From Variovorax sp. JS1663 (GTDB lineage: Bacteria; Pseudomonadota; Gammaproteobacteria; Burkholderiales; Burkholderiaceae_C), in the NCBI RefSeq assembly GCF_002157355.1, contig NZ_LYMK01000033.1, positions 19,574 through 83,573 of the forward strand: 64,000 nucleotides of DNA. Reading direction: 5' to 3'. A program made the translations under genes and the position numbers. Below are positions 24,808 through 32,488 of the stretch, one piece after another; the first letter of the stretch is position 1, and each line of letters opens with the position of its first letter. The notes beneath the pieces are model-generated. The model was given only the letters and a program-made list of their open reading frames with translations, made no database searches and had not been told where the DNA came from.

Positions 24808-25731
24808 ATGCAGGGTATTGGCAATCGGGGCTGGCTTGCCGGCGTGACGCTGCTGGCCGCACTCTTGATTGCGGGGTGTGCCGCCAAACGCGGTCCTGTT
24901 CCAGTCGAGGACCGCGGCACGATGGTGGGTGCGCCGACAGCCGCGGCGCCTGCAGCCCCTGGCGCTCCTCTCATCACCACGGACCCATCGGGCAAGCCGC
25001 TGCCGGGCATCGAGAACTACGGCAAGCCGGGCTATTACGCCGTGCGGCCTGGAGACACCATTCGTCGCATCGGCACGGAAACCGGCCAGAACTGGCGTGA
25101 CATCGCGCGCTGGAACAACCTTGACAATCCGGACCTGATCGAAGTCGGGCAGGTGCTTCGCGTGATCCCGCCGGTTGGCACGGCGGCGCCGGCGACGCCT
25201 CCCGTCACGGATTCGAAGGCAGCCACCCCGGCGCCGAGTACACCGGCGCCCGGTGCCGCAGTCGCGCCGGCTCCGGCGACGGCCGCGAGCGCAGCAGCCA
25301 AGCCGACGCCTTCCATCGTCACTGCTTCGCCTGCAACGCCGGCGGCGACGGCTTCGGGCGACGAAGACGTGGGCTGGATCTGGCCTGCGCAGGGCTCGTT
25401 GATCGCCGGCTTCGACGAAGCCAAGAACAAGGGCCTCGACATCGGCGGCAAGGCCGGCGACTCGGTGCTTGCCGCTGCCGATGGGCGCGTCGTCTATGCC
25501 GGTGCAGGCCTGCGCGGCTATGGCAACTTGATCATCCTCAAGCACAACAACACCTACCTCACCGCCTATGCCCACAACCGGACGCTGCTGGTGAAGGAAG
25601 ACCAGTCGGTGCAGAAGGGCCAGAAGATTGCCGAGATGGGCAGCAGCGACGCGGATCGCGTGAAGCTGCATTTCGAAATCCGTCGGCAGGGCAAGCCTGT
25701 CGATCCGGCGCGCTACCTGCCCGCCCGTTAG
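24808..25731 (+). CDS. nlpD: Lipoprotein NlpD (LysM and degenerate M23 domains), amidase activator
   Basis: A 307-residue lipoprotein. Lipobox LLIAGC near residue 24; LysM peptidoglycan-binding domain YYAVRPGDTIRRIG...VGQVLRVIPP; an Ala/Pro-rich linker; and a C-terminal M23 (LytM) domain. The zinc site is degenerate: the usual HxGxD is NKGLD and the usual HxH is KLH, so it should not cleave peptidoglycan but activate an amidase (AmiC type) during division, as NlpD does. The start at 24808 follows GAAGGAAG; the TTG at 24793 is less likely. It overlaps nothing and precedes rpoS by eight bases. Confidence 0.93.
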   Translation: MQGIGNRGWLAGVTLLAALLIAGCAAKRGPVPVEDRGTMVGAPTAAAPAAPGAPLITTDPSGKPLPGIENYGKPGYYAVRPGDTIRRIGTETGQNWRDIARWNNLDNPDLIEVGQVLRVIPPVGTAAPATPPVTDSKAATPAPSTPAPGAAVAPAPATAASAAAKPTPSIVTASPATPAATASGDEDVGWIWPAQGSLIAGFDEAKNKGLDIGGKAGDSVLAAADGRVVYAGAGLRGYGNLIILKHNNTYLTAYAHNRTLLVKEDQSVQKGQKIAEMGSSDADRVKLHFEIRRQGKPVDPARYLPAR

Positions 25732-25739
25732 GACCATGC

Positions 25740-26774
25740 ATGACCGCTTCTCGCCCGCGCCATGCCTTGGTCGTGCGGCGCGCGGCGGGCAAGACCGGCG
25801 GTGTTCCGGCCTTTGAATCGCGGGGACATCCGGTCTCGGCGGACGAGGCGGCAGAACAGATCGATCACGAAGCCGGGCAGGGACTCGTCAAGGGCAGTGT
25901 GCCCCTCGAGTACGGAGGCGAGGGCGGCGACTCGCTGACGCTCTACCTGCGCGAGATCCGGCGTACCGAGCTGTTCACACCCGACGAGGAGTACCGCACG
26001 GCCTGTGCGGCCCGCAGCGGCGACTTTGCGGCGCGCCAGTCGATGATCGAGCACAACCTGCGGCTGGTGGTGAACATCGCCAAGGGCTATCTGGGACGTG
26101 GCGTGCCGTTGGCCGATCTGATCGAGGAAGGCAACCTGGGCCTGATGCATGCGATCAACAAGTTCGAGCCCGAGCGGGGATTTCGCTTCTCGACTTACGC
26201 AACCTGGTGGATTCGACAGTCGATCGAGCGCGCCGCAATGATGCAGGCGCGCGCGATTCGCCTGCCGGTCCACGTGGTGCGGGAACTGCATCAGGTGATG
26301 CGTGCGCGGCGTACGTTGGAGGGCGATGCCGATTTCGTCGCCCGCCGCCCCGATGGTGTGCGGGTGGAGGACGTGGCAGCCTTGCTGGGCCGCGAGGTCC
26401 AGGCAGTGGCGGAACTGATGGCGCTGGCTGAGGCGCCGCGCTCCCTGGATGCCGGCAGCGATCGAGGCGAAGACAGCTTCAGCCTGGCCGACACGGTCGC
26501 ATCCGAGGACGAGCACAGCGACCCGACGGGCATCACCCAGACGCATGAGGTCGAGAAGCTGCTCGACCAATGGATCCTCGCGCTGAGCGAGCGTGAGCGG
26601 GAAGTGCTGGAGGGGCGTTATGGCCTGCATGACCGCGACCCGGAGACGCTCGAAGTGCTGAGCGTGCGCCTTGGCCTCACGCGAGAGCGTGTGCGGCAGA
26701 TCCAGAACGAGGCCTTGGCCAAGATGAGGCGGCAACTGGCCCGCGCGGGTGTTCACCGCGACGCGCTGCTGTAG
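25740..26774 (+). CDS. rpoS: RNA polymerase sigma factor RpoS
   Basis: A 344-residue group 2 sigma factor for stationary-phase and general stress genes. Region 1.2 (DSLTLYLREIRRTELFTPDEEY), region 2 (NLRLVVNIAKGYLGRGVPLADLIEEGNLGL, then KFEPERGFRFSTYATWWIRQ), region 3 and region 4.2 (LGLTRERVRQIQNEAL) are all intact. Region 1.1 is short. Position after nlpD is the classical one; in other species the main rpoS promoter lies inside nlpD, so it may here too. Confidence 0.96.
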   Translation: MTASRPRHALVVRRAAGKTGGVPAFESRGHPVSADEAAEQIDHEAGQGLVKGSVPLEYGGEGGDSLTLYLREIRRTELFTPDEEYRTACAARSGDFAARQSMIEHNLRLVVNIAKGYLGRGVPLADLIEEGNLGLMHAINKFEPERGFRFSTYATWWIRQSIERAAMMQARAIRLPVHVVRELHQVMRARRTLEGDADFVARRPDGVRVEDVAALLGREVQAVAELMALAEAPRSLDAGSDRGEDSFSLADTVASEDEHSDPTGITQTHEVEKLLDQWILALSEREREVLEGRYGLHDRDPETLEVLSVRLGLTRERVRQIQNEALAKMRRQLARAGVHRDALL

Positions 26775-26816
26775 TGATCTGCGCGAGCAGGGCTTTCGGC
26801 CTGAGACAATTCGTGC

Positions 26817-28256
26817 ATGACGGATTCGACAGCAAAGAAAGAGGCCCGGCAGGACCCCCACGACGAGGAATGGCTGCAGGTCGAGTCGCTGGACCTGGAC
26901 GCACAGGGCGTTGCGCACAAGGCCAGCGGCATGGTGGTGTTCATCGAGGGCGCGCTGCCCTTCGAGGAGGTGCAGCTCAAGGTGCATCGCCGGAAGAACA
27001 ATTGGGAGCAGGGCACGGTGATTGCGATCCGCAAGGAATCGTCGCAGCGCGTGCGTCCGGGGTGTCCGCATTTCGGATTGCATGCCGGTGCGTGCGGCGG
27101 CTGCAAGATGCAGCACCTCGATGCAGCAGCGCAGGTGGCCGTGAAGCAGCGCGCGCTCGAAGACAACCTGTGGCATCTGGGCAAGGTGAGGGCGGAGAAC
27201 ATGCTGCGGCCGCTCGAGGGGCCTGCCTGGCACTACCGGTATCGCGCTCGTCTTTCGGTGCGCCATGTCGTCAAGAAGGGCACGGTCCTGATCGGCTTCC
27301 ACGAGCGCAAGAGCCGCTATCTCGCGGACATGCAAGTGTGCCCCGTCCTACCGGCGCGCGTCAGTGCGATGCTGATGCCGCTGCGTGCGCTCATCGGGTC
27401 CATGGACGCGCGCGACACATGCCCGCAGATCGAACTGGCTTGTGGCGACGCGCCGGACGGCAGTGAGCTCGGCACGATTGCCCTGGTTCTGAGGCATCTG
27501 GAGCCGTTGTCCGCTGCGGACTTGGCGCGTCTCACGGCCTTTGCGGCCGGGAATGAAGGCGTGCAATGGTGGCTGCAGCCAAAGGGCCCGGAGACGGTGC
27601 AGCTGCTGGACGCCGGCGGTTCGGCGCTGGCGTATCAATTGCCCGAGTTCGGCATCACCATGCCCTTCAAGCCAACCGATTTCACGCAGGTCAATGCACA
27701 CATCAATCGCGTGCTGGTCAGTCGTGCCTTGCGCCTGCTCGATGTGCAGCCGGAGGAGCGCGTCATCGACTGGTTCTGCGGGCTGGGCAACTTCACGCTC
27801 CCGCTCGCGACCCGCGCGCGCGAGGTGCTGGGCATCGAGGGCAGCGATACGCTGGTGGCGCGGGCCACGGAGAACTTCGAGCGCAATCGCCCTGCGATGC
27901 CCGGGAGAGATGCATTGGCTCCAGCCAGCTTTGTGGCGCGCAACCTGTTCGAGATGTCACCTGCGATGCTCGTGGCCGACGGCGCAGCGGACCGATGGCT
28001 GGTCGACCCACCGCGCGAAGGTGCCTTCGCGCTGGCCAAGGCCCTGGCCGATCTTCACCAACAGGGCGACCTGCCAAGAGATGGCTGGGCGCCGCCCAAG
28101 CGGATCGTCTATGTGAGCTGCAATCCGTCGACCCTGGCGCGCGACGCCGGCCTGCTGGTGCACCAGGCGGGGTACCGCTGCACGTTAGCTGGCGTGGTCA
28201 ACATGTTCCCGCACACGGCGCACGTGGAATCGATCGCGGTGTTCGATCGGGCATGA
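26817..28256 (+). CDS. rlmD: 23S rRNA (uracil(1939)-C5)-methyltransferase RlmD
   Basis: A 479-residue SAM-dependent RNA methyltransferase. An N-terminal TRAM-like segment (LDAQGVAHKASGMVVFIEGALP) is followed by an iron-sulfur cluster motif (CPHFGLHAGACGGCKMQHL). The catalytic domain has the SAM site DWFCGLGNFTLPLA, DPPREGAF and the nucleophile loop YVSCNPSTLARD with the catalytic Cys. GACAAT ends six bases before the ATG, pointing to a leaderless transcript separate from rpoS. Confidence 0.95.
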   Translation: MTDSTAKKEARQDPHDEEWLQVESLDLDAQGVAHKASGMVVFIEGALPFEEVQLKVHRRKNNWEQGTVIAIRKESSQRVRPGCPHFGLHAGACGGCKMQHLDAAAQVAVKQRALEDNLWHLGKVRAENMLRPLEGPAWHYRYRARLSVRHVVKKGTVLIGFHERKSRYLADMQVCPVLPARVSAMLMPLRALIGSMDARDTCPQIELACGDAPDGSELGTIALVLRHLEPLSAADLARLTAFAAGNEGVQWWLQPKGPETVQLLDAGGSALAYQLPEFGITMPFKPTDFTQVNAHINRVLVSRALRLLDVQPEERVIDWFCGLGNFTLPLATRAREVLGIEGSDTLVARATENFERNRPAMPGRDALAPASFVARNLFEMSPAMLVADGAADRWLVDPPREGAFALAKALADLHQQGDLPRDGWAPPKRIVYVSCNPSTLARDAGLLVHQAGYRCTLAGVVNMFPHTAHVESIAVFDRA

Positions 28257-28280
28257 AAAAGGGGCCCGTAGGCCCCGTTT
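28254..28280. terminator. Terminator between rlmD and the convergent Bax-inhibitor-like gene
   Basis: GGGGCC (28261-28266) with GGCCCC (28271-28276), loop CGTA, flanked by AAAAA on the left and GTTTTC on the right. It can serve both strands; the minus-strand U run is the better one. Confidence 0.75.
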
Positions 28281-28301
28281 TCAATGCAGATGCAACCCCG
28301 C

Positions 28302-29003
28302 TCAGTCGCGCTCGCCGCCGAAGATGCCCAGCAGCGCCAGCAGGCTCTGGAACACGTTGAACATGTCCAGGTACAGCGCGAGGGTGGCGCTGATATAGTT
28401 GGTTTCGCCGCCGTCCATGATCTGCTTGAGGTCATAGAGCATGTAGGCCGAGAAGATGCCGATTGCGGCGACCGAGATTGCGAGCATGCCGGCGCTGGAG
28501 CCGACGAACACGTTGATGATCGCGCCGACCATCAGGACCAGTGCACCGACGAACAGCCACTTGCCCATGCCCGACAGGTCGCGCTTGATCACCGTGGCCA
28601 GCGAGGCCATCACGAAGAACACGCCGGCGGTGCCGCCGAAGGCGGTCATGATCAGCTCGGAGCCGTTCTTGAAGCCCAGTACCATCGCGATCAGCCGCGA
28701 CAGCATCAGGCCCATGAAGAAGGTGAAACCGAGCAACACAGGCACGCCAGCGGCCGAGTTCTTGGTCTTCTCGATGGCGAACATGAAGGCGAAGGCGCCG
28801 CCCAGGAAGACCATGAGGCCAATGCCGCCGCTGAGCGAGCGGGTGATGCCGGTGGCGACGCCCAGCCAGGCGCCCAGCACGGTGGGCAGCAAGCTCAGGG
28901 CGAGCAGCCAGTAGGTGTTGCGCAGTACGCGCTGACGTTCTGCTTGTGGCAGCGCCTGGCCGTAGCCGACGGAAGTGGCAAGGGTGTTGACGCGGTCGTT
29001 CAT
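28302..29003 (-). CDS. Bax inhibitor-1 / YccA family membrane protein
   Basis: A 233-residue protein with seven hydrophobic helices and the C-terminal family features AYMLYDLKQIMDGGETNYISATLALYLDMFN, containing the conserved Asp residues of the pH-sensitive pore in related proteins. In E. coli YccA modulates FtsH proteolysis; bacterial relatives can act as calcium leak channels. The start at 29003 follows CAGGAG. No functional partner is adjacent. Confidence 0.92.
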   Translation of the reverse strand: MNDRVNTLATSVGYGQALPQAERQRVLRNTYWLLALSLLPTVLGAWLGVATGITRSLSGGIGLMVFLGGAFAFMFAIEKTKNSAAGVPVLLGFTFFMGLMLSRLIAMVLGFKNGSELIMTAFGGTAGVFFVMASLATVIKRDLSGMGKWLFVGALVLMVGAIINVFVGSSAGMLAISVAAIGIFSAYMLYDLKQIMDGGETNYISATLALYLDMFNVFQSLLALLGIFGGERD

Positions 29004-29179
29004 TGCTGAAGCTCCTGATAATGGCTGCGAGGTCGCAGTTGAGGCCATTCTAGGAGGCTGCAAGTGCGGTCCCGGGCAAAGACCCGCCGGATCATGGCTT
29101 TAAAGGCCAAGCCGCTTCAAAGGCGGCTGGGGCAGGGCGTGGCGCTATGCTTGATGTTTTGCTCACTCTTCGAAAGACC

Positions 29180-29587
29180 ATGAAGACCAAGTCCTTTCTC
29201 GAACTTGCTGATGTCAAGGCGATCGCCGCAGCGGCAGAAGCCGAAGCACTCAAGAACAATTGGGCCGTGACCATCGCCATCGCCGACGACGCTGGCAACC
29301 TGCTGTGGCTGCAGCGGCTGGACGGCGCGGCGGCGATCTCGTCGCACATCGCCCCCGCCAAGGCCCATACGGCAGCCATGGGGCGGCGCGAGAGCAAGAT
29401 TTATGAAGACATGGTCAATGGCGGCCGTACGTCCTTCCTGAGCGCGCCCGGCATCGAGGGCCTGCTCGAGGGCGGGGTGCCGATCGTCAAGGATGGCCAG
29501 GTGATCGGCGCCGTGGGCGTCAGCGGCGTCAAGTCGAACGAGGATGCGCAGATTGCCAGGGCAGGCATTGCCGCTCTCGGTCTCTGA
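29180..29587 (+). CDS. GlcG/HbpS-like (DUF336) haem- or cobalamin-binding family protein
   Basis: A 135-residue single-domain protein of the GlcG/HbpS family. Motifs AIADDAGNLLWLQRLDGA, APAKAHTAA and LEGGVPIVKDGQVIGAVGVSG are characteristic. HbpS of Streptomyces binds haem; other members sit in glycolate or propanediol operons with unclear roles. I chose ATG 29180 rather than 29147 because the family sequence begins there. Its proximity to the haem and iron genes is suggestive but it is separated from hemP by several terminators and is on the opposite strand. Confidence 0.82.
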   Translation: MKTKSFLELADVKAIAAAAEAEALKNNWAVTIAIADDAGNLLWLQRLDGAAAISSHIAPAKAHTAAMGRRESKIYEDMVNGGRTSFLSAPGIEGLLEGGVPIVKDGQVIGAVGVSGVKSNEDAQIARAGIAALGL

Positions 29588-29601
29588 GTCAGGCCTCTCC
29601 A

Positions 29602-29637
29602 ATAAAAAACGCCGACCGTCCGGTCGGCGTTTTTTAT
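29602..29637 (+). terminator. Intrinsic terminator of the GlcG-like gene
   Basis: ATAAAAAACGCCGAC pairs with GTCGGCGTTTTTTAT across a short CGTCCG loop; six-base A and T tracts on both sides allow action in both directions. Confidence 0.9.
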
Positions 29638-29657
29638 CTGGCGTTCGGTTCAGCGTG

Positions 29658-29736
29658 AAAAAAAGCTTGGCTAGTCGGCACGAAGCCGATGGCTAGCAAA
29701 AAACGACCCTTCGGAGATTTGCATCTCCTCGAGTCG
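29658..29736 (-). terminator. Tandem terminators downstream of hemP
   Basis: On the minus strand the first hairpin has GGAGAT/ATCTCC (29728-29723 with 29718-29713) closed by a GCAA tetraloop, an outer CGAC/GTCG stem, and then six U (A 29698-29703). A second, imperfect hairpin (GCTAG and CGGC arms, 29697-29670) precedes another seven-U run (A 29658-29664). Confidence 0.65.
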
Positions 29737-29772
29737 CCCCACGATGAAACTTGCACGAGGGCGAGCTGACTG

Positions 29773-29985
29773 CTATTTGGTGAGGATCAGCTTGCCGAGT
29801 TTGGTGGCCTGCAGCCGATAACGGGAGCCGTTATGCATGATGTAGACGATCTTGCCGTCCCCGAAAAGCGCCGTGCTTTCGAGCAGCGCGATGGGCGAGG
29901 GGGATTCCCGGTTGACACGGCCGCCGCCCGAATGATCGAGCGAGGGATGGCTCAGGACATCGAAGGCATTGGGCGCGGCTGGCAT
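29773..29985 (-). CDS. hemP: Hemin uptake protein HemP
   Basis: A 70-residue protein with the HemP signature at its C terminus: STALFGDGKIVYIMHNGSRYRLQATKLGKLILTK region, where GxxYRLxxTxxGKLILTK is the conserved block. HemP proteins accompany TonB-dependent haem receptors; in Burkholderia HemP is needed to activate haem receptor expression. Fur box and promoter lie directly upstream (30014-30045). No haem receptor gene is visible in this window; instead exbD is upstream on the same strand. Confidence 0.9.
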   Translation of the reverse strand: MPAAPNAFDVLSHPSLDHSGGGRVNRESPSPIALLESTALFGDGKIVYIMHNGSRYRLQATKLGKLILTK

Positions 29986-30013
29986 GGAGATTTTCCCTTT
30001 ATCGAAACGACAA

Positions 30014-30045
30014 GCGAATGATAATGATTCTCAATAAAAAGTCAA
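30014..30045 (-). promoter_or_regulatory. Fur box and promoter of hemP
   Basis: Minus-strand TTGACT (30045-30040), 16-base spacer, TATCAT (30023-30018). The -10 is covered by a Fur-type palindrome: TGATAAT-G-ATTCTCA (30019-30033), 13 of 14 symmetric positions matching the 7-1-7 consensus TGATAAT-N-ATTATCA. An alternative perfect symmetry GAATNATNATNATTC spans 30016-30030. Iron-replete repression of hemP follows by inference. Confidence 0.85.
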
Positions 30046-30088
30046 TTGGCGCGATCCAATTTTTCAACTCGACACACCGGTTCGACGC

Positions 30089-30502
30089 TCACTTGGGTTC
30101 AGGTTCGGTGATGAAGCCGATCTTGCGGACGCCCGCCTCGCGCGCCGCAGACATGGCTTGCGCGACTCGTTCATAGCGCACCGCCTTGTCACCGCGGATG
30201 TGCAACTCCGGCTGGGGCTCCTTGGCGGCTTCGGTCGCCAGCCGCGTCCTCAACTCGCCGTCGTCGATCTTCTGTTCGTTCCAGAAATAGCTGCCATCGG
30301 CCGCCACGGTGAACAGGATGTTCTGCGGCTTCGTCTGCTCCGGCTCGCTGCTGGCACGGGGCAGGTCGATGTTCACGGCGTGCTTCATCACCGGCACGGT
30401 GATGATGAAGATGATCAGGAGCACCAGCATGACGTCGACCAGCGGCGTCATGTTGATCTCGTTCATCACCTCGTCCGGTTCGTCCTGGGTTCCGAAGGCC
30501 AT
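30089..30502 (-). CDS. exbD: Biopolymer transport protein ExbD
   Basis: A 137-residue inner membrane protein of the TonB energy-transducing complex. After a short cytoplasmic tail, INMTPLVDVMLVLLIIFIIT forms the single helix with the essential proton-carrying Asp (VDVMLVL). The periplasmic domain ends with ERVAQAMSAAREAGVRKIGFITEP, typical for ExbD. Starts eight bases after exbB stops, with the same direction, so one operon with tonB and exbB. Confidence 0.95.
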   Translation of the reverse strand: MAFGTQDEPDEVMNEINMTPLVDVMLVLLIIFIITVPVMKHAVNIDLPRASSEPEQTKPQNILFTVAADGSYFWNEQKIDDGELRTRLATEAAKEPQPELHIRGDKAVRYERVAQAMSAAREAGVRKIGFITEPEPK

Positions 30503-30510
30503 GGCGTTCC

Positions 30511-31224
30511 TCAGCCTTTCTTGAGCGCGACGACGGTGGCTTCGCCGCCGCTCTGGACGCGCGCGCCGGTCACGAAGTAGGCGTGGAGGTCGTGCGCGAA
30601 ACTGTTGAGCTTGGTCAGCACGAACTTGTTGCCGCGCACCAGGGCGTTGTAGCCGAGCACGGCAGGAATGGCGACGGCCAAGCCGAGCGCCGTCATGATC
30701 AGCGCCTCGCCGATCGGTCCGGCCACCTTGTCGATGGTGGCTTGACCGGCCGAGCCGATGCTCATTAGGGCATGGTAGATGCCCCACACCGTGCCGAACA
30801 GGCCGATGAACGGTGCCGTCGAGCCCACGGACGCGAGGATGGCAAGGCCCGTCTGTAGCCGCGCGGTGAATTCGTCGATGCCGTTGCGTAGCGCGCGGGT
30901 GATCCAGTCGCTCACGTCAAGCGCGTCATGTAGATGAGCCTTGGTGTTGCGGTGATGTGCCGCAGCTTCACGGCCCTCCAGTGCAAGCGCGCGAAAGGGA
31001 TTGCTGTCGTCCTTGCCGAGCTTGTTGAGCGCCGTGGCGAAGTCTTCGCTATGCCAGAAGTCCTGTGAGTGTTTGGCAAGGCGCTTGTACCGGATGATGT
31101 CGAGTGCCTTGACCAGGATCACGATCCACGATGCGAGCGACATGCCGATCAGAAGAACGGCCACGGCCCGGGTGACGAAATCGCCCTGATTCCAGACGTT
31201 CATCAGGCCAAAGTGGGAATCCAT
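30511..31224 (-). CDS. exbB: Biopolymer transport protein ExbB (MotA/TolQ/ExbB family)
   Basis: A 237-residue protein with three membrane helices: about residues 17-38 (AVAVLLIGMSLASWIVILVK), LAILASVGSTAPFIGLFGTVWGIYHAL, and EALIMTALGLAVAIPAVLGYN. These are the pore-lining helices of the ExbB pentamer, which with ExbD uses the proton gradient to drive TonB. The cytoplasmic segment between helices 1 and 2 is as long as usual. ATG 31224 or 31203 are both possible; I kept the first. It follows tonB by 19 bases. Confidence 0.95.
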   Translation of the reverse strand: MDSHFGLMNVWNQGDFVTRAVAVLLIGMSLASWIVILVKALDIIRYKRLAKHSQDFWHSEDFATALNKLGKDDSNPFRALALEGREAAAHHRNTKAHLHDALDVSDWITRALRNGIDEFTARLQTGLAILASVGSTAPFIGLFGTVWGIYHALMSIGSAGQATIDKVAGPIGEALIMTALGLAVAIPAVLGYNALVRGNKFVLTKLNSFAHDLHAYFVTGARVQSGGEATVVALKKG

Positions 31225-31243
31225 ACGAAGCTACTCCAGAGAA

Positions 31244-31939
31244 TTAATTGAGAACCCAGTTGATCGGGACGTTGAAATCCATTTCTTCGACGACCCCGTT
31301 TCGCTTGCCGGGCACGTAGCGCCAGCGCATGACAGCAGCGATCGCCGCTTCGTCGAGGCGTTCGTACCCGCTGGAAGAGCGGACGCTGGCGCGCTTGGGC
31401 AGTCCGTCGACGCCGATGGTGACGCGAACGACCGTCTTGCCCTGTTCGCCAAGACGCCTGCTCATGGCCGGGTAGGCTGGCTTGGGGTTCTGCAGGTAGT
31501 CGGCGTCGCTGGACGGCAACTGGATGGAAGGCGGAGCAGGTGGCGCGGGAGGAGGCGCAGGTGGTGCCGGGGGTGCGGGCGGCGCGATGGGCGCAGGAGG
31601 TGGAGGAGGCTCGACCGTTCCGTCGGGCGCGTTCGGCGCCGGCACCGGCTTGGGCTCTCGGATGGCCTGCGGCCGTGGCGGAGGCGGTGCCTTGGTGACC
31701 TGCGGCTTCGGCGGAGGCGGCGGTGGCGGGGGAGGGGGCTCCTTCGGCTTGGGCGGCTCGATGAACTCGCTCAGGATCTCGACGGGGATGACCACCTCGG
31801 CTGCCCGCCGAAGGAGACCGCTCTGCAGTGCCCACAGCGCCGCAACGTGGAAGAGCACGACACCGCTCGCGATGAGCGCATTGCGCGACACGCCCAGGAC
31901 GGTCGGAGGGGGCGAATAGAAGCGGTCAGACACGATCAA
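31244..31939 (-). CDS. tonB: TonB energy transducer
   Basis: A 231-residue TonB. N-terminal membrane helix (ALIASGVVLFHVAALWALQSG, about residues 22-42) includes the conserved SxxxH (S25, H31). A long Pro-rich periplasmic rod follows (EPPKPKEPPPPPPPPP and PPAPPAPPAPP runs, about residues 60-145). The C-terminal domain contains PAYPAMSRRLGEQGKTVVRVTI, the YP box that contacts outer membrane receptors. It powers uptake of siderophores, haem and cobalamin. The polyproline runs should make its translation depend on EF-P. Confidence 0.95.
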   Translation of the reverse strand: MIVSDRFYSPPPTVLGVSRNALIASGVVLFHVAALWALQSGLLRRAAEVVIPVEILSEFIEPPKPKEPPPPPPPPPPKPQVTKAPPPPRPQAIREPKPVPAPNAPDGTVEPPPPPAPIAPPAPPAPPAPPPAPPAPPSIQLPSSDADYLQNPKPAYPAMSRRLGEQGKTVVRVTIGVDGLPKRASVRSSSGYERLDEAAIAAVMRWRYVPGKRNGVVEEMDFNVPINWVLN

Positions 31940-31993
31940 ACATTCGAGTGCCGGACACCACTGATGGTGCCGGATGCAGAGAACCGCTGGCTG

Positions 31994-32068
31994 TTACTTA
32001 CGAAAGATCCACAAAGCCGAGCCGGTGACGACGATCAGGCTGATGCCGAGTGCCGAGAAGAGTTCCAT
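31994..32068 (-). CDS. Unannotated 24-residue single-helix membrane peptide in the iron operon
   Basis: A 75-base ORF (ATG 32068, TAA 31994) encoding a peptide that begins MELFSALGISLIVVTG and ends WIFRK: a hydrophobic helix of about 17 residues followed by a positively charged tail, so the N terminus should face outwards under the positive-inside rule. Its ATG lies inside the 3' end of bfd, overlapping by 34 bases in another frame, and it ends 55 bases before tonB, all on the same strand. GGAA and AGG purine runs lie within 13 bases upstream. I do not recognise a family. Position between bfd and tonB suggests a small partner of the TonB-ExbB-ExbD complex or of iron transport. Coding status is inference. 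Confidence 0.5.
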   Translation of the reverse strand: MELFSALGISLIVVTGSALWIFRK

Positions 32069-32307
32069 GCCCTGCTTTCCGTGATGGCGCTGGCAAGCTG
32101 GATCGAACTCGGCTCCGTTTCACGGCAAAGTGCCGCGACCGGATGGGAAGCGCTGCACTGCGCGACCACGTCGCGCGCGCAGCTCTCGCACTGGCCGCAC
32201 TGGGTGGCGACCCCGAGTTCGAACTGAACTTCGTCGAACGTCATCCCGGCACGCACATGACGCGCGATTTCGCGATCGGACACTCGGCGACATACGCAAA
32301 CGATCAT
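32035..32307 (-). CDS. bfd: Bacterioferritin-associated ferredoxin
   Basis: A 90-residue [2Fe-2S] protein that reduces bacterioferritin haem to release stored iron. The cluster Cys residues are C4 and C6 (MIVCVC) and C37/C40 (CGQC, with C43 close by). The domain is complete by about residue 60; the last 30 residues (PSSIQLASAITESRAWN...) are an unusual tail, and the small downstream ORF begins inside that tail. Low iron should induce it, consistent with the Fur-like box in its promoter. It lies downstream of bfr but is separated from it by a terminator. Confidence 0.9.
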   Translation of the reverse strand: MIVCVCRRVSDREIARHVRAGMTFDEVQFELGVATQCGQCESCARDVVAQCSASHPVAALCRETEPSSIQLASAITESRAWNSSRHSASA

Positions 32308-32350
32308 GGCGGTGGAACGGCGGGCAGGCTGGCTGTTTGTAGAGGGCTTG

Positions 32351-32380
32351 ATTATAAATAAGAATCCATCGCATTTGCAA
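32351..32380 (-). promoter_or_regulatory. bfd-tonB operon promoter with Fur-like box in its spacer
   Basis: Minus-strand TTGCAA (32380-32375), 18-base spacer, TATAAT (32356-32351), a perfect -10. The spacer (32375-32357) reads AATGCGATGGATTCTTATT, matching 13 of 19 positions of the hemP Fur box in the same orientation. Predicted leader is about 37 bases. The promoter is well supported; Fur binding is inferred. Confidence 0.7.
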
Positions 32381-32441
32381 TAACCATCGCAAGCGGACGC
32401 ACTCGCTGGCTATGGAAGCCGTTTACGCCTTCGATGACCCC

Positions 32442-32467
32442 AAAAAAAGCGGGGCACGAGGCCCCGC
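32442..32467 (-). terminator. Intrinsic terminator of bfr
   Basis: GCGGGGC (32449-32455) pairs with GCCCCGC (32461-32467), five-base loop, followed on the minus strand by seven U (A 32442-32448). Confidence 0.9.
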
Positions 32468-32488
32468 ATGTGTGACGGCGTGAATCCC

